A stretch of DNA of 64,000 nt from Alkalihalobacillus sp. BA299 (GCF_017745675.1 NZ_JAFLJM010000004.1:273521-337520); one strand, 5' to 3'; shown: positions 17,786-27,404, numbered from the stretch's first letter. Notes: a model not told the origin generated them from the sequence alone. Numbers and translations: made by a program.

Positions 17786-18727
17786 TCATTCTCCTTTCAG
17801 CTTCGTTACCATCGCTTCGATTGATTCGATGTCACTTATTGCATAAACATTTACTCTTCGTTCTACTTTACGGACTAGACCACTTAACACATTTCCAGCA
17901 CCAACTTCAATAAATGTGTCTACTCCTAGGTCAAGTAGGCGGCGTACCGTATCTTCCCATAAAACTGGAGAATAAACTTGTTCAATGAGTTTTTCTTTTA
18001 TTTGTGTAGCATCCGTTACAACGTCAGCAGTTACATTTGCAATCACAGGAACTTTTGCTTCTGAAATTGTAATTTCATCAAGGACTTTTGTTAATTTTTC
18101 AGCAGCAGGTTTCATTAAAGAAGAGTGAAACGGCCCGCTTACTTGTAATGGGATTGCCCGCTTAGCACCTTTTTCTTTCGCTAATTCTGAAGCTTTATGT
18201 ACTCCTTCAGCTGTTCCACTAATAACAATTTGTCCTGGACAATTTAAATTCGCTAATTGTACAGCATCACCATTGTTTGAAACGGCTTCTGTCACTTCTT
18301 GCAACAGATCTCGGTCCATTCCAAGTATCGCAGCCATTGCTCCTTCACCAGCTGGTACTGCTGCCTCCATAAACAACCCACGTTGTCTTACAGCATAAAC
18401 AGCTTCTTCAAAGGATAAGCTTTTAGCACACACGAGAGCACTATATTCCCCTAAACTATGGCCTGCAACGTAATCAGGGGTAATATCATATGCTTTTAAT
18501 GCTTCTAAAACCGCTACACTCATTGTTAATAATGCTGGCTGTGTGTTTTCTGTACGTTTAAGCATTTCCTCTGGACCATTTAACATTATATTAGACAGTC
18601 CATACCCTAACTGCTCATCAGCCGTTTTAAAAACAGCTTGGATATCTTGTTTATGATCAATGAGATTTTGTCCCATCCCTACAAATTGTGATCCTTGACC
18701 TGGAAAGATAAACGCTATTTTCCCCAT
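17786..18727 (-). CDS. fabD: Malonyl-CoA:ACP transacylase FabD
   Basis: Transfers malonyl groups from CoA to ACP, supplying the extender unit. The 313-residue protein begins [14 protein letters not shown] and carries the nucleophile S91 in [11 protein letters not shown] and the catalytic histidine in SGPFHSSLM. The open frame reaches 18760, but AAAGGAG sits before the ATG at 18727. plsX ends about 100 bases away, with a hairpin in the gap. Confidence 0.98.
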   Translation of the reverse strand: MGKIAFIFPGQGSQFVGMGQNLIDHKQDIQAVFKTADEQLGYGLSNIMLNGPEEMLKRTENTQPALLTMSVAVLEALKAYDITPDYVAGHSLGEYSALVCAKSLSFEEAVYAVRQRGLFMEAAVPAGEGAMAAILGMDRDLLQEVTEAVSNNGDAVQLANLNCPGQIVISGTAEGVHKASELAKEKGAKRAIPLQVSGPFHSSLMKPAAEKLTKVLDEITISEAKVPVIANVTADVVTDATQIKEKLIEQVYSPVLWEDTVRRLLDLGVDTFIEVGAGNVLSGLVRKVERRVNVYAISDIESIEAMVTKLKGE

Positions 18728-18753
18728 AATTTTTTCTCCTTTACGATTAAATT

Positions 18754-18826
18754 GGTTCAAAAAAAGAGGTTAAGAGGTACACCCAGACAAAACTTTGCAC
18801 TATTCTCCTAGTCTTTTTGAAGAACC
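18754..18826. repeat. Imperfect inverted repeat between plsX and fabD
   Basis: GGTTCaaAAAAAGA at the left pairs with TCTTTTTGAAgAACC at the right (18812-18826). The ends resemble the GTTCAAAAAG ends of family C and of 16611-16673. It lies inside the lipid operon, and a role in differential expression is possible. Confidence 0.5.
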
Positions 18827-18833
18827 TTTAATA

Positions 18834-19832
18834 TTACTCGGCAGGTCGGTTATGTTTGGCTACTTCATTCTTAATAGTTGTTACTACTTGATGTTCAACC
18901 ATTTCCCTAGCTTGAACAATTGTATGATAAAAAGCGACTTCATCAGACGAACCGTGCGATTTAATAACAGGAGCTTTTAAGCCAAATAGTGCAGCTCCGC
19001 CGTACTCAGAATAATCCATCGTCTTTTTTATTTTTAAGAAACTAGGTTTTAGTAACCCTGCTACAAGCTTACTAAAAAGATTACTCGTCAACTCTCTTTT
19101 TAATATGGTAAATAACGAAGCTGCAGCACCTTCTGTTGCTTTTAAAACAATATTCCCGGTAAAACCATCACAAACAACGACATCAGCAGTACCACTTAAT
19201 AAATCTCTAGCTTCAACATTACCAACAAAATTTAAATTTAGTCCTTTTAACAATGGGAATGTCAACTTAGTTAGCTCATTTCCTTTACCATCTTCCGTTC
19301 CCACATTAAGTAATCCCACTTTAGGGTTTTTCACTTTACGTACCATTTGCATATAAATGCTTCCCATTATCGCATATTGGTTTAAATGCTCAGGTTTTGC
19401 ATCCATATTTGCCCCAACATCAAGGATTAAAAAGCCTTTTCCATTTACAGTTGGTAGCATTGGTGCTAAAGCTGGACGATCAATTCCTTGAATTCTCCCT
19501 ACATAAAGGAGTCCAGCCGCCATTAATGCTCCTGTATTTCCTGCAGAAATACAAGCGTCAGCACGCCCTTCTTTTACTTCCTTAACTGCTAACACCATGG
19601 AAGCATCTCGTTTTCTACGAACTGCTGTTGCTGGAGAGTCATCATCCTCAATTTTTTCTTCCGTATGTAATATCGTAATACGATCATTTGGTTGCATATA
19701 CTTCAAAATTTCTTGTTCATTTCCTACTAATGTAATTGCTAGATCAGGAAATTTATTTAACGCCTTTATTGCTGCATCTATAGACGCTTTAGGTGCCTTG
19801 TCTCCGCCCATAGCATCAATTGCGAGTTTCAT
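18834..19832 (-). CDS. plsX: Phosphate acyltransferase PlsX
   Basis: Converts acyl-ACP to acyl-phosphate, the substrate of PlsY for phosphatidic acid synthesis. The 332-residue protein starts [14 protein letters not shown] and includes the family stretches [31 protein letters not shown] and [20 protein letters not shown] three codons upstream is in frame; the ATG at 19832 fits AAGAGG spacing. It lies between fapR and fabD. A FakA-like kinase gene about 5 kb upstream provides another route to acyl-phosphate. Confidence 0.98.
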   Translation of the reverse strand: MKLAIDAMGGDKAPKASIDAAIKALNKFPDLAITLVGNEQEILKYMQPNDRITILHTEEKIEDDDSPATAVRRKRDASMVLAVKEVKEGRADACISAGNTGALMAAGLLYVGRIQGIDRPALAPMLPTVNGKGFLILDVGANMDAKPEHLNQYAIMGSIYMQMVRKVKNPKVGLLNVGTEDGKGNELTKLTFPLLKGLNLNFVGNVEARDLLSGTADVVVCDGFTGNIVLKATEGAAASLFTILKRELTSNLFSKLVAGLLKPSFLKIKKTMDYSEYGGAALFGLKAPVIKSHGSSDEVAFYHTIVQAREMVEHQVVTTIKNEVAKHNRPAE

Positions 19833-19973
19833 GTTTAGCAAACCTCTTTTCTTCCATCTGTCAATATTAGTTTAAATATCGATTTCCACATTTCCTTCTT
19901 TTTACGTTTAAAAAAGTGGTAAAACCTTTTGACAACCATACCTAAAAATTGCTAACAATCGATCTTTTCTTTA

Positions 19974-20528
19974 CTATTGTTTTGATCTATACATCACAAA
20001 CTCACCTGAAAACACTTTTTCTTGGTCGACAAAACTATTTACTTCCACGATCGTCCTGTCTTTATCATGTTTTATAACCTTCGCTTTAGCAATCACTCGC
20101 TCGCCAACGTTCACCTGGCGAGTAAAACGAATAGTTGCCTTAGCAGTTAATGCAAGTTCATCATTAATAATAGCAACTGCAAGTGAATTCGCTTGAGCAA
20201 ATAAATGATGCCCTCGTGCAATCTGTGTACGGGAGAACACATGTTCATTTCTAATTTGCAAAATTGAAATGGCACTTTCATCTAGTTGAAGATCGATGAT
20301 ATCTCCAATAACTTCTTCTATCGGTAATGCTCGCACTTCATCTAGCTGTTGTTTTGCAACATCTTTAATTCGTTCTCTTAGCTCAGGAATAGAAAGTTCC
20401 ATTCGGTCTAACCTGATCGTTTGAACACTGACCGAAAATGATTTAGCTAGTTCCTCATCTGTTACAAAAGGATTTTTTTCAATCGTCTCTTGCAATAGCT
20501 TTTGGCGTTCTTGCTTTGATTTTTTCAT
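19974..20528 (-). CDS. fapR: Fatty acid and phospholipid biosynthesis regulator FapR
   Basis: Repressor of the fatty acid regulon, released from DNA by malonyl-CoA. An N-terminal DeoR-like helix-turn-helix ([20 protein letters not shown]) is joined by an amphipathic helix to a thioesterase-like hot-dog domain (about 85-184). The length of 184 residues is typical. The start MKKSKQERQ at 20528 is chosen over an ATG six codons upstream. A predicted FapR site and promoter lie directly upstream, so it is probably autoregulated. Confidence 0.97.
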   Translation of the reverse strand: MKKSKQERQKLLQETIEKNPFVTDEELAKSFSVSVQTIRLDRMELSIPELRERIKDVAKQQLDEVRALPIEEVIGDIIDLQLDESAISILQIRNEHVFSRTQIARGHHLFAQANSLAVAIINDELALTAKATIRFTRQVNVGERVIAKAKVIKHDKDRTIVEVNSFVDQEKVFSGEFVMYRSKQ

Positions 20529-20551
20529 GTACACGCCACCATCCAAAATAT

Positions 20552-20567
20552 ATGACTAGGTACTAAT
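20552..20567 (-). promoter_or_regulatory. FapR operator
   Basis: The minus strand reads ATTAGTACCTAGTCAT, close to the known FapR box TTAGTACCTAGTC of Bacillus. It overlaps the predicted transcription start of fapR, a position suited to repression. Confidence 0.8.
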
Positions 20568-20570
20568 AGT

Positions 20571-20599
20571 AGTATATAATTCCAACTACTGAATATCAA
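20571..20599 (-). promoter_or_regulatory. Sigma-A promoter of the fapR-plsX-fabD-fabG unit
   Basis: TTGATA (20594-20599), a 17-base spacer and TATACT (20571-20576) on the minus strand, just after the recG stop. The FapR box follows immediately. Confidence 0.78.
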
Positions 20600-20602
20600 T
20601 AG

Positions 20603-22645
20603 TTAATCTAGTTTTTCTCCACTTAATATTCCTTGCTCTTCTAAATAATAAACAAGCGGTTTATATTCATCTTCTTCCCAAAAGCTAGTAGAATTCACAA
20701 ACTGTACGGCATCTTGTCTTGCTACCTCTAACGCTCGATAATCATGGACGACATCTGCTATTTTAAAATGAGGGAGTCCACTTTGTTTATGTCCAAAAAA
20801 ATCTCCAGGACCACGGAGTTCAAGATCACGTTCAGAAAGTGTAAATCCATCATTCGTTTCCGTCATAATCCGCATCCTTTCTTTTCCTACATCAGATTTA
20901 GGATCGGCTAGTAGTATACAATAAGATTGGTGCTCCCCTCTTCCAACCCGACCTCTGAGCTGGTGAAGTTGCGCCAATCCAAATCTCTCAGCATCATAAA
21001 TAAGCATAACCGTTGCATTTGGGACATTTACTCCTACCTCTACAACAGTTGTAGAAACAAGGATTTGCGATTCGTTCCTACTAAAAGCCTCCATCACTTC
21101 ATCTTTTTCTGAAGGATGAAGCCTCCCGTGCATTAGACCCACTTGATATTCTTTAAAATGTGCTTGTAAGATGGCATGAACATCAATTGCATTTTGCACA
21201 TCTAGCTTTTCTGATTCCTCAATTAACGGGCAAATAACATACGCTTGATGTCCCTTATTTACTTCTTTTTCGATGAAATGCAAAACTCGTTCTAACATAT
21301 CATGCTTGACCCAATATGTTTCAATTGTCTTTCTTCCTGCTGGCATTTCATCAATAGTCGAAACATCCATATCACCAAAAACCGATATAGCTAATGTTCT
21401 TGGAATAGGGGTAGCGGTCATAAACAAAACATCTGGATTTTCTCCTTTGTCACGTAGAATCCGCCGTTGCTCAACCCCAAAACGATGTTGTTCGTCTGTA
21501 ATAACTAAACCAAGCTTTTGAAAGTGGACATCTTCTTGGATTAACGCATGCGTGCCAACAATAACATGAATGTCTCCACCTTTAAGCTTTTCGAGCTGTT
21601 CTCGTCTTTTCTTTCCTTTTACCGATCCTGATAACAATGCCACTTCTATACCTAAGGGTGATAATAATTCAGTTATCGAACTAATATGTTGTTCAGCAAG
21701 AATTTCAGTCGGAACCATTAAAGCCGCCTGAAAACCAGCCTGCACAGTTGCATACATTGCAATGGCAGCAACAACTGTTTTACCTGAACCAACGTCTCCT
21801 TGCAATAAACGGTTCATTCGATAATCGGAACTTAAATCCTTCATGATTTCATCTACAACTCGTTGTTGTGCCCCTGTTAACGGAAACGGCAAGGATTGAA
21901 TAAACTTCTGTACTTTTGTATGATCGAGCGGCATCGGTAAGCCTTTAGTTTGCTCTCGTTTAAATTTTCGAAACGCTTGCATCTTTAATTGGAAAAGTAG
22001 AAATTCCTCGTACACCATTCGCCTACGAGCTTGTTTAACAAGTTCTGTCGTTTGAGGATAATGAAGCCTTAATACGGCATCTTTTTTGGGAAGAAGTTTG
22101 TATTTTTTTAGTATAAAAGGAGGGAGTATTTCTTGAATTTCTTTTGAATACTCCTTTAGTCCTTGATAGATAATTTTTTTTAGTGTAGCGATCTTTAAGT
22201 TTCCACCTACAGAATAAACAGGTGCAAGTTCATTTTGCCTTGTCACTTCACCTAGCTTGAACTCATTTACAGTTAACGTTAACCGATGTCGGTCCCATTT
22301 ACCGGTTAAAGTGATCGAACTACCAATCTGTAATTGTTTTTTAATAAATCCTTGATTAAAAAAGACAGCTGTAATCAAGACATTATTGATCAATACCCGG
22401 ACAGATAGCCTCGTTTTCTTCTTGCCAAAATATCGTACAGACGGCTCACTATGTATAACTCCAGCTATCGTAATTCGTTCATCATGCTTTACATCACGGA
22501 TTTCTCTTATTCGGTAATCCTCATATCGAAATGGATAATACTCAATTAAATCGCCTACCGAATGAATTCCTAAGTTCCCCAACTGTTTTGCGGTTTCTTC
22601 TCCTACTCCCTTTATGACCGTTACAGGTTGAGCTAGTTGACTCAT
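20603..22645 (-). CDS. recG: ATP-dependent DNA helicase RecG
   Basis: Branch-migrating helicase that reverses stalled forks and processes recombination intermediates. The N-terminal wedge/OB domain (about 1-160, including GVGEETAKQLGNLGI) is followed by the P-loop QGDVGSGKTVVA, the DEQH box (ITDEQHRFGV), MTATPIPRTLA and motif VI (QLRGRVGRG). The C-terminal part includes LRGPGDFFGHKQSG. The 680 residues are full length. The start overlaps the sdaAA stop by 4 bases. Confidence 0.98.
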   Translation of the reverse strand: MSQLAQPVTVIKGVGEETAKQLGNLGIHSVGDLIEYYPFRYEDYRIREIRDVKHDERITIAGVIHSEPSVRYFGKKKTRLSVRVLINNVLITAVFFNQGFIKKQLQIGSSITLTGKWDRHRLTLTVNEFKLGEVTRQNELAPVYSVGGNLKIATLKKIIYQGLKEYSKEIQEILPPFILKKYKLLPKKDAVLRLHYPQTTELVKQARRRMVYEEFLLFQLKMQAFRKFKREQTKGLPMPLDHTKVQKFIQSLPFPLTGAQQRVVDEIMKDLSSDYRMNRLLQGDVGSGKTVVAAIAMYATVQAGFQAALMVPTEILAEQHISSITELLSPLGIEVALLSGSVKGKKRREQLEKLKGGDIHVIVGTHALIQEDVHFQKLGLVITDEQHRFGVEQRRILRDKGENPDVLFMTATPIPRTLAISVFGDMDVSTIDEMPAGRKTIETYWVKHDMLERVLHFIEKEVNKGHQAYVICPLIEESEKLDVQNAIDVHAILQAHFKEYQVGLMHGRLHPSEKDEVMEAFSRNESQILVSTTVVEVGVNVPNATVMLIYDAERFGLAQLHQLRGRVGRGEHQSYCILLADPKSDVGKERMRIMTETNDGFTLSERDLELRGPGDFFGHKQSGLPHFKIADVVHDYRALEVARQDAVQFVNSTSFWEEDEYKPLVYYLEEQGILSGEKLD

Positions 22646-23529
22646 TTCTTATCAAGAGAAATCCCAAATATTTTTGCTTCTAATTCTCGGCCAGTTGGGG
22701 TAGCCGCTAGTCCACCTTGAGCTGTCTCACGTAAAGCAATCGGCATTGTTTGCCCAATTTTGTACATGGCATCAATTACTTCATCACATGGAATACGACT
22801 CGTGATTCCTGCTAATGCCATGTCTGCAGCTGTTATGGCAATTGCAGCACCCATAGCATTTCTTTTTACACAAGGCACCTCAACAAGACCAGCTACCGGA
22901 TCGCAAACAAGTCCTAGCATATTTTTTAAAGCAATCGCCATCGCTTCTGCAGATTGACTAGGTGTTCCACCAGCTATTTCTACGATCGCTGCTGCTGCCA
23001 TCCCTGTAGCAGAGCCTACCTCCGCTTGACATCCACCTGCCGCTCCTGAAATCGAGGCATTATTCGCAACAACAAACCCAAAAGCTCCAGCCGTAAAAAG
23101 AAATCTTACTTTCTGCTCTTTAGTTGGGTTTAACTTACTTTGAAGTCCAAATAATGTACCAGGTACTACCCCTGCAGAACCAGCAGTTGGTGTAGCGCAA
23201 ATCGTTCCCATCGCTGCATTCACTTCGTTCGTAGCTACCGCTTTACTGACAGCATCTAATAACACATCACCAGCTAGTGATTTTCCTGATTTAATATATT
23301 CTTGTAATAATACAGCGTCTCCACCTGTTAAACCAGAAACTGATTTAATATTTTCTTTTATTCCACGGTTGACTGCTTCTTCCATAATATCGAGGTTTTT
23401 TTCCATTAAAGAATATACCATCTCACGACTTTTCTCCGTAACTTCCATCTCTTGCTCGATCATCACTTCAGAAATGGGAATTTGTTTTGATTCAGCTAAT
23501 TCAATTAACTCCGCAACATTTCGAAACAT
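22642..23529 (-). CDS. sdaAA: L-serine dehydratase, iron-sulfur-dependent, alpha subunit
   Basis: Deaminates serine to pyruvate with a [4Fe-4S] cluster. Conserved blocks include TICATPTAGSAGVVPG, ISGAAGGCQAEVGSA and GLVCDPVAGLVEVPCVKRN, which supply the cluster cysteines. At 295 residues the length is normal. It lies 18 bases after sdaAB and couples to recG by the ATGA overlap. Confidence 0.97.
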   Translation of the reverse strand: MFRNVAELIELAESKQIPISEVMIEQEMEVTEKSREMVYSLMEKNLDIMEEAVNRGIKENIKSVSGLTGGDAVLLQEYIKSGKSLAGDVLLDAVSKAVATNEVNAAMGTICATPTAGSAGVVPGTLFGLQSKLNPTKEQKVRFLFTAGAFGFVVANNASISGAAGGCQAEVGSATGMAAAAIVEIAGGTPSQSAEAMAIALKNMLGLVCDPVAGLVEVPCVKRNAMGAAIAITAADMALAGITSRIPCDEVIDAMYKIGQTMPIALRETAQGGLAATPTGRELEAKIFGISLDKK

Positions 23530-23547
23530 TATTAACCCTCCAAGTAG

Positions 23548-24210
23548 TTAGTCATGGATTTTTGTTACTTTATTTATATTGGGTAAAGCTTCCATCTCTT
23601 TTAGTAGAGGCCCCTCAACATTTTGATCCACTTCAATTACCATTAATGCTTCTTGTCCTTTTTCTTTTCTCGACACTTCCATATGCCCTATATTAATTTG
23701 ATATTTCGCTAGAATGTTGGACACATTTGCAATAACCCCATAACGATCATTATGAACAACGAGTATTGCGGGATGATTACCTGAAAGCCTCAACTCAAAG
23801 CCGTTTAGTTCAATAATTTCAATCTTACCTCCACCAATCGAAATACCAACTAACTCCAACTTATCCTTATCATCACCAAGAACAATTTTTGCTGTATTTG
23901 GATGGTCCGTTACCGCTTCTTCTTCATAAAAGTTAATTTGAATCCCCTTTGACTCAGAAATTTTTATTGCATTCGTAATTCGGTTATCGAATGTATCAAA
24001 ATCTAATAGACCACCTACAATGGCAACATCCGTACCATGACCTTTATACGTTTTTGCAAACGAACCATAAAAATATATATTCGCCCATTTAGGTTCTCTT
24101 CCAAATAACGTTCTAGCTACACGACCAATTCTTGCTGCACCTGCTGTATGAGAACTAGAAGGACCGATCATAATTGGACCAATAATGTCAAAAACTGTAC
24201 GATATTTCAA
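23548..24210 (-). CDS. sdaAB: L-serine dehydratase, beta subunit
   Basis: Partner of SdaAA. The N-terminal SDH beta domain includes IGPIMIGPSSSHTAGAARIG, where the serine-rich loop contacts substrate. The C-terminal ACT domain begins near residue 148 (PAILVVHNDRYGVIANVSNILA) and is likely to bind serine. The length is 220 residues. It is separated from the FakA-like gene by a repeat with terminator potential. Confidence 0.97.
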   Translation of the reverse strand: MKYRTVFDIIGPIMIGPSSSHTAGAARIGRVARTLFGREPKWANIYFYGSFAKTYKGHGTDVAIVGGLLDFDTFDNRITNAIKISESKGIQINFYEEEAVTDHPNTAKIVLGDDKDKLELVGISIGGGKIEIIELNGFELRLSGNHPAILVVHNDRYGVIANVSNILAKYQINIGHMEVSRKEKGQEALMVIEVDQNVEGPLLKEMEALPNINKVTKIHD

Positions 24211-24266
24211 CGTCTTTCACCTCTAACCATTTTCCCTTTAATTTAATTTTACTTAACCAGCAAAAA

Positions 24267-24330
24267 CAAAGTGCCAGGTACCTCACCACGAATCTTTATC
24301 GTGTTAACGTAAGGGAACACAGACACTTTG
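24267..24330 (-). terminator. Hairpin of the GAGGTACCTGGCAC family after the FakA-like gene
   Basis: CAAAGTG (24267-24273) and CACTTTG (24324-24330) close the element. GTGTT and AACAC, and ACGA and TCGT, can pair inside. On the minus strand the stem ends GGCACTTTGTTTTTG, a terminator-like U-run. The core GAGGTACCTGGCAC recurs at 28968 and 60261. Confidence 0.6.
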
Positions 24331-24352
24331 AGATAGTCTCATTAAACATTTT

Positions 24353-26035
24353 TTATTCAACTGAGAAAATGAACGAATACAATGGCTGTTTTCCTTCATG
24401 AACTTCTATTTCTACATCTTCAAAGCTTTCTTCTACAAATGAAGTTAGTTCAGCTACTGTATCTTCTGTCGCTCCTTCTCCCCAAATTATTGTCAACAAT
24501 TCTGATTCTTCGTCTAGCATTCCTTCTAACAATTGTTTGGTCGTATCTACTAATGACGGGCCAGAAGAAACGATGTTTTTTTCAGCAATTCCCATGAAAT
24601 CGCCCTTTTTAATTTCAATTCCATCCATATTCGTATCTCGTACAGCATACGTAACTTGACCTGTTTTTACATAGGACATCGCATCCTTCATCGTAGCACT
24701 ATTACTCTCTAGAGATGTTGAAGGGTTAAATGCAAGTAAAGCGGCCAGCCCTTGAGGAACCGTTGTTGAAGGAATGACAACTACTTCAGCGTCAGCAACC
24801 TCAGCAGCTTGCTCTGCAGCCATAATAATATTGCCGTTATTCGGAAGTACTACTACTTTGCGAGCATTCGCTTTATGTATCGCTGTAACAATATCTTCTG
24901 TACTTGGATTCATCGTTTGACCACCAGGAATAACAACATTTGCCCCAAGTCCAATAAATAATAGTTCTATTCCCTCCCCCATAGACACTGTAACAACGCC
25001 ATACTCACTCTTTTCTTTTGGGGGGCGGATAGATGTTTCCTGCCCATCCATCGCCTTCGTTTCATCTAATAAATGAGTATGTTGTTCTCTCATATTTTCG
25101 ATTTTTATGTTAATCAGGTTTCCGAAACGTTGCGCCCGATTTAAAATCTCTCCGGGTGTTTCAGCGTGTATATGTACCTTAAGTAAGTCTTCATCGGAAA
25201 CGACAAGAAGAGAATCACCTAATGCATCCAACTCTTTTCGAAATTCGCTTGCAATAAAAGGTGATGAAATTAACTTTTCCTCATCGAATTTAACCATTAC
25301 TTCCGTACAGTAACCATACTCAATATCTTCTGTCGCCAACATACTCTGAGCATTATGATGTTCAATTTTGACAAGGTCTTCCATTGAAGGCGTTTCCACT
25401 TGTTCAACTGAAATATTTTCACCCTTTAAAACTGTAAGAAATCCTTCATAAATATATACGAGGCCTTGTCCACCAGAATCAACTACGCCTACTTCTTTTA
25501 AAACTGGTAAAAGATCTGGTGTTCGCTTTAACGATGCTCTTGCTTCAGATAGCACGAGTTCCATAACAACCCTCGGATCTTCATTTTTTTCCGCTGCATG
25601 TTCAGCCGCAATTGCGCTATCTTTAGCAACAGTTAAAATCGTCCCTTCAACAGGCTTCATCACAGCCTTATAAGCCGTTGTTACACCTAATTTAAATGCA
25701 GACGCTAACTCATTACCATCTATTGTTGTTTTTCCTTCAACACCTTTAGCAAACCCTCTAAAAAGTTGAGATAAAATAACCCCAGAGTTTCCCCTCGCCC
25801 CCATTAAGAGCCCTTTAGAAAAAGCTTGAGCAACATCAGTAACATTTTGAAGGGGAGCTTGTCTAACTTCATTAACTCCAGATGTGATCGTTAAGTTCAT
25901 GTTCGTTCCCGTATCTCCGTCTGGTACTGGAAAAACATTTAATGCATCAACAATTTTTGCGTGTTTTGTTAAATTAGCGCCACCTTGAATGAACATTTGT
26001 GCTAATTGACTAGCATCAATTTCTAAACTTGACAC
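24353..26035 (-). CDS. yloV: DAK2-domain fatty acid kinase-like protein (YloV/FakA family)
   Basis: FakA phosphorylates fatty acids held by FakB proteins, making acyl-phosphate for PlsX and PlsY. The N-terminal DegV-associated kinase domain (DAK2, about 1-200) has the nucleotide site FPVPDGDTGTNMNLT and MGARGNSGVILSQL. A middle domain contains KVHIHAETPGEILNRA. The C-terminal domain has IPGGQTMNPSTEDIV and VVLPNNGNIIMAAEQ. The length of 560 residues fits. It follows yloU by 20 bases. The family assignment is firm; the lipid role is transferred from homologues. Confidence 0.93.
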   Translation of the reverse strand: MSSLEIDASQLAQMFIQGGANLTKHAKIVDALNVFPVPDGDTGTNMNLTITSGVNEVRQAPLQNVTDVAQAFSKGLLMGARGNSGVILSQLFRGFAKGVEGKTTIDGNELASAFKLGVTTAYKAVMKPVEGTILTVAKDSAIAAEHAAEKNEDPRVVMELVLSEARASLKRTPDLLPVLKEVGVVDSGGQGLVYIYEGFLTVLKGENISVEQVETPSMEDLVKIEHHNAQSMLATEDIEYGYCTEVMVKFDEEKLISSPFIASEFRKELDALGDSLLVVSDEDLLKVHIHAETPGEILNRAQRFGNLINIKIENMREQHTHLLDETKAMDGQETSIRPPKEKSEYGVVTVSMGEGIELLFIGLGANVVIPGGQTMNPSTEDIVTAIHKANARKVVVLPNNGNIIMAAEQAAEVADAEVVVIPSTTVPQGLAALLAFNPSTSLESNSATMKDAMSYVKTGQVTYAVRDTNMDGIEIKKGDFMGIAEKNIVSSGPSLVDTTKQLLEGMLDEESELLTIIWGEGATEDTVAELTSFVEESFEDVEIEVHEGKQPLYSFIFSVE

Positions 26036-26055
26036 AAAACTTTCCTCCTAATTCA

Positions 26056-26418
26056 CTAAGGGTTGATCACTCTCACCCCTTGAACAAAGATGTTCACTGA
26101 GTCTACAACCAAGCCTAACATTTTCTCTAGTTGGTATTTTACTTTCGTTTGTACATTATGAGCTACTTCAGAAATTTTTGTACCATAACTTACAATGATG
26201 TACATATCGATATGAATTTCTTCATTTTCTTCACGAATAACAACACCACGTTGAAAGTTTTCTTTACCTAAAATTTCACTTAAGCCATCCTTTAATTGCT
26301 TTTGTGACGCCATGCCTACAATTCCATAACAATCAACAGCAGCTCCTCCAGCGATGGTCGCTACTACATCTTTAGAAACATCAATTACTCCCATTTGCGT
26401 TTTTAATTCTACAGGCAT
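26056..26418 (-). CDS. yloU: Asp23/Gls24 family protein YloU
   Basis: The 120-residue alkaline-shock (Asp23/Gls24) domain shows IDVSKDVVATIAGGAAVDCYGIVGM near the start and VNIFVQGVRV at the end. There is no signal or membrane segment. It precedes the FakA-like gene in many Firmicutes, suggesting a shared envelope or lipid role, not proven. The ATG follows AAAGGGGGATC. Confidence 0.93.
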   Translation of the reverse strand: MPVELKTQMGVIDVSKDVVATIAGGAAVDCYGIVGMASQKQLKDGLSEILGKENFQRGVVIREENEEIHIDMYIIVSYGTKISEVAHNVQTKVKYQLEKMLGLVVDSVNIFVQGVRVINP

Positions 26419-26546
26419 TAATATGATCCCCCTTTTATAAAATGTTTGGGTAACGTCATTTTACTATACTATTACTTATTTTAAAAGCTTACTCTATCAA
26501 AGGTTGCTGTCAAGCAACATTACTTGATAAAAATTGTTGGAAACTG

Positions 26547-26575
26547 TTGCATTCTAAAAATCCCTATGCTAAGAT
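26547..26575 (+). promoter_or_regulatory. Sigma-A promoter of rpmB
   Basis: TTGCAT (26547-26552), a 17-base spacer and TAAGAT (26570-26575) lie 70 bases before the rpmB start. Confidence 0.65.
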
Positions 26576-26644
26576 ATTCGAGTATGAATTAGAAATCGAA
26601 CAGCTGCTTCGATTGGATTAACTGGGTTTAAGGAGGTGCGTATT

Positions 26645-26833
26645 ATGGCACGTAAATGTTATATTACTGGTAGAAAAGCACGCACAGGAAACCAGCGTTC
26701 ACACGCGATGAATAAAACTAAGCGCAAATGGGGCGCTAACGTTCAAAAAGTTCGCATTTTAGTTGACGGTAAACCAAAGCGAGTATATGTTTCTGCTCGT
26801 GCGTTAAAGTCTGGTAAAGTAGAGCGCGTATAA
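26645..26833 (+). CDS. rpmB: 50S ribosomal protein L28
   Basis: The 62-residue basic protein [20 protein letters not shown] with [16 protein letters not shown] is complete L28. It has a single cysteine and so is the zinc-free form. A strong AAGGAGGTG precedes the ATG at 26645; an in-frame start three codons earlier overlaps that site. It lies opposite to its neighbours, as in B. subtilis. Confidence 0.98.
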   Translation: MARKCYITGRKARTGNQRSHAMNKTKRKWGANVQKVRILVDGKPKRVYVSARALKSGKVERV

Positions 26834-26856
26834 GAAAGTCTATTTAAAAGTAGACG

Positions 26857-26882
26857 AAACGAAGCTATTTCTAGCTTCGTTT
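26857..26882 (+). terminator. First terminator after rpmB
   Basis: AAACGAAGCTA and TAGCTTCGTTT form a perfect 11-bp stem around TTTC, with A and T runs on both sides. Confidence 0.85.
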
Positions 26883-26883
26883 A

Positions 26884-26924
26884 AAAAACAAGAGGCTGAC
26901 ACCATGTCGACCTCTTGTTTTTTT
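26884..26924 (+). terminator. Second terminator after rpmB
   Basis: AAAAACAAGAGG pairs with CCTCTTGTTTTT, followed by more Ts. The loop starts CTGACACC, so the left arm carries the GAGGCTGAC motif seen at 16522 and 61055. It may work in both directions. Confidence 0.85.
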
Positions 26925-27011
26925 GTATGGAAAAAAAAGTAGCTTCTTTAAGAAAACGATAATGAAACAATAAACCCAGCCATTTTGGGTATTATCCATT
27001 TTTAACCAAAT

Positions 27012-27046
27012 AATGCACCGTCTTTAGGCAGTTACGGTGCATTTTT
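27012..27046. terminator. Hairpin directly after spoVM
   Basis: AATGCACCGT (27012-27021) and ACGGTGCATT (27034-27043) form a perfect 10-bp stem. The U-run is better on the plus strand (ATTTTTGG) than on the minus strand (TTATTTGG). It separates spoVM from rpmB and probably terminates from both sides. Confidence 0.7.
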
Positions 27047-27051
27047 GGATC

Positions 27052-27132
27052 TTAATTTTTTTTAAATGAACCTAGGATCGCTCTGACAAACCCGCCAATA
27101 AATTTAGGCAGCTTGATCGTATAAAATTTCAT
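27052..27132 (-). CDS. spoVM: Stage V sporulation protein M (SpoVM), 26 residues
   Basis: This very short frame encodes MKFYTIKLPKF followed by IGGFVRAILGSFKKN. It is nearly identical in pattern to B. subtilis SpoVM, which binds the convex outer forespore membrane as an amphipathic helix and recruits SpoIVA to start coat assembly. Proline 9, essential for curvature sensing in B. subtilis, is present. The ATG (27130-27132) is preceded by GAGGAGGAGCT. The place between rpe and rpmB matches B. subtilis. A sigma-E promoter is expected but I could not identify one. Confidence 0.95.
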   Translation of the reverse strand: MKFYTIKLPKFIGGFVRAILGSFKKN

Positions 27133-27404
27133 AGCTCCTCCTCCTCAACATGAATTGCCACCGACTTACGAATAAATGAAGGATGATGACATGAAGAATG
27201 CTCATTTATACTAGTATATTCATCACTAACAAAATAGTACCCATTTTTTCATGTGAGTTCCTATCTAAGGTCGATCTTTTTTTATTTGCCCTACAACCAT
27301 TCATATGCAAAACTACCTCTGTTATGCAACTTGGTTTATAAAAATAGGACAAACAGCCTTCATTATTTTTCATGCAGCAGTCATCGTTGGAAAGAGACTA
27401 TGAA
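27133..27404. other. Gap between spoVM and rpe, without thiN
   Basis: This 272-base gap holds the spoVM ribosome site and a TATACTAGTATA palindrome around 27208-27219. I see no frame of useful length on either strand. In B. subtilis the thiamine pyrophosphokinase gene thiN lies here; nothing resembling it is present. Confidence 0.7.

Noticed and set aside
27208..27219. TATACTAGTATA as a sigma-E promoter or operator for spoVM
   Set aside because: It is only a short AT-rich palindrome and no proper sigma-E -35 and -10 pair fits around it.
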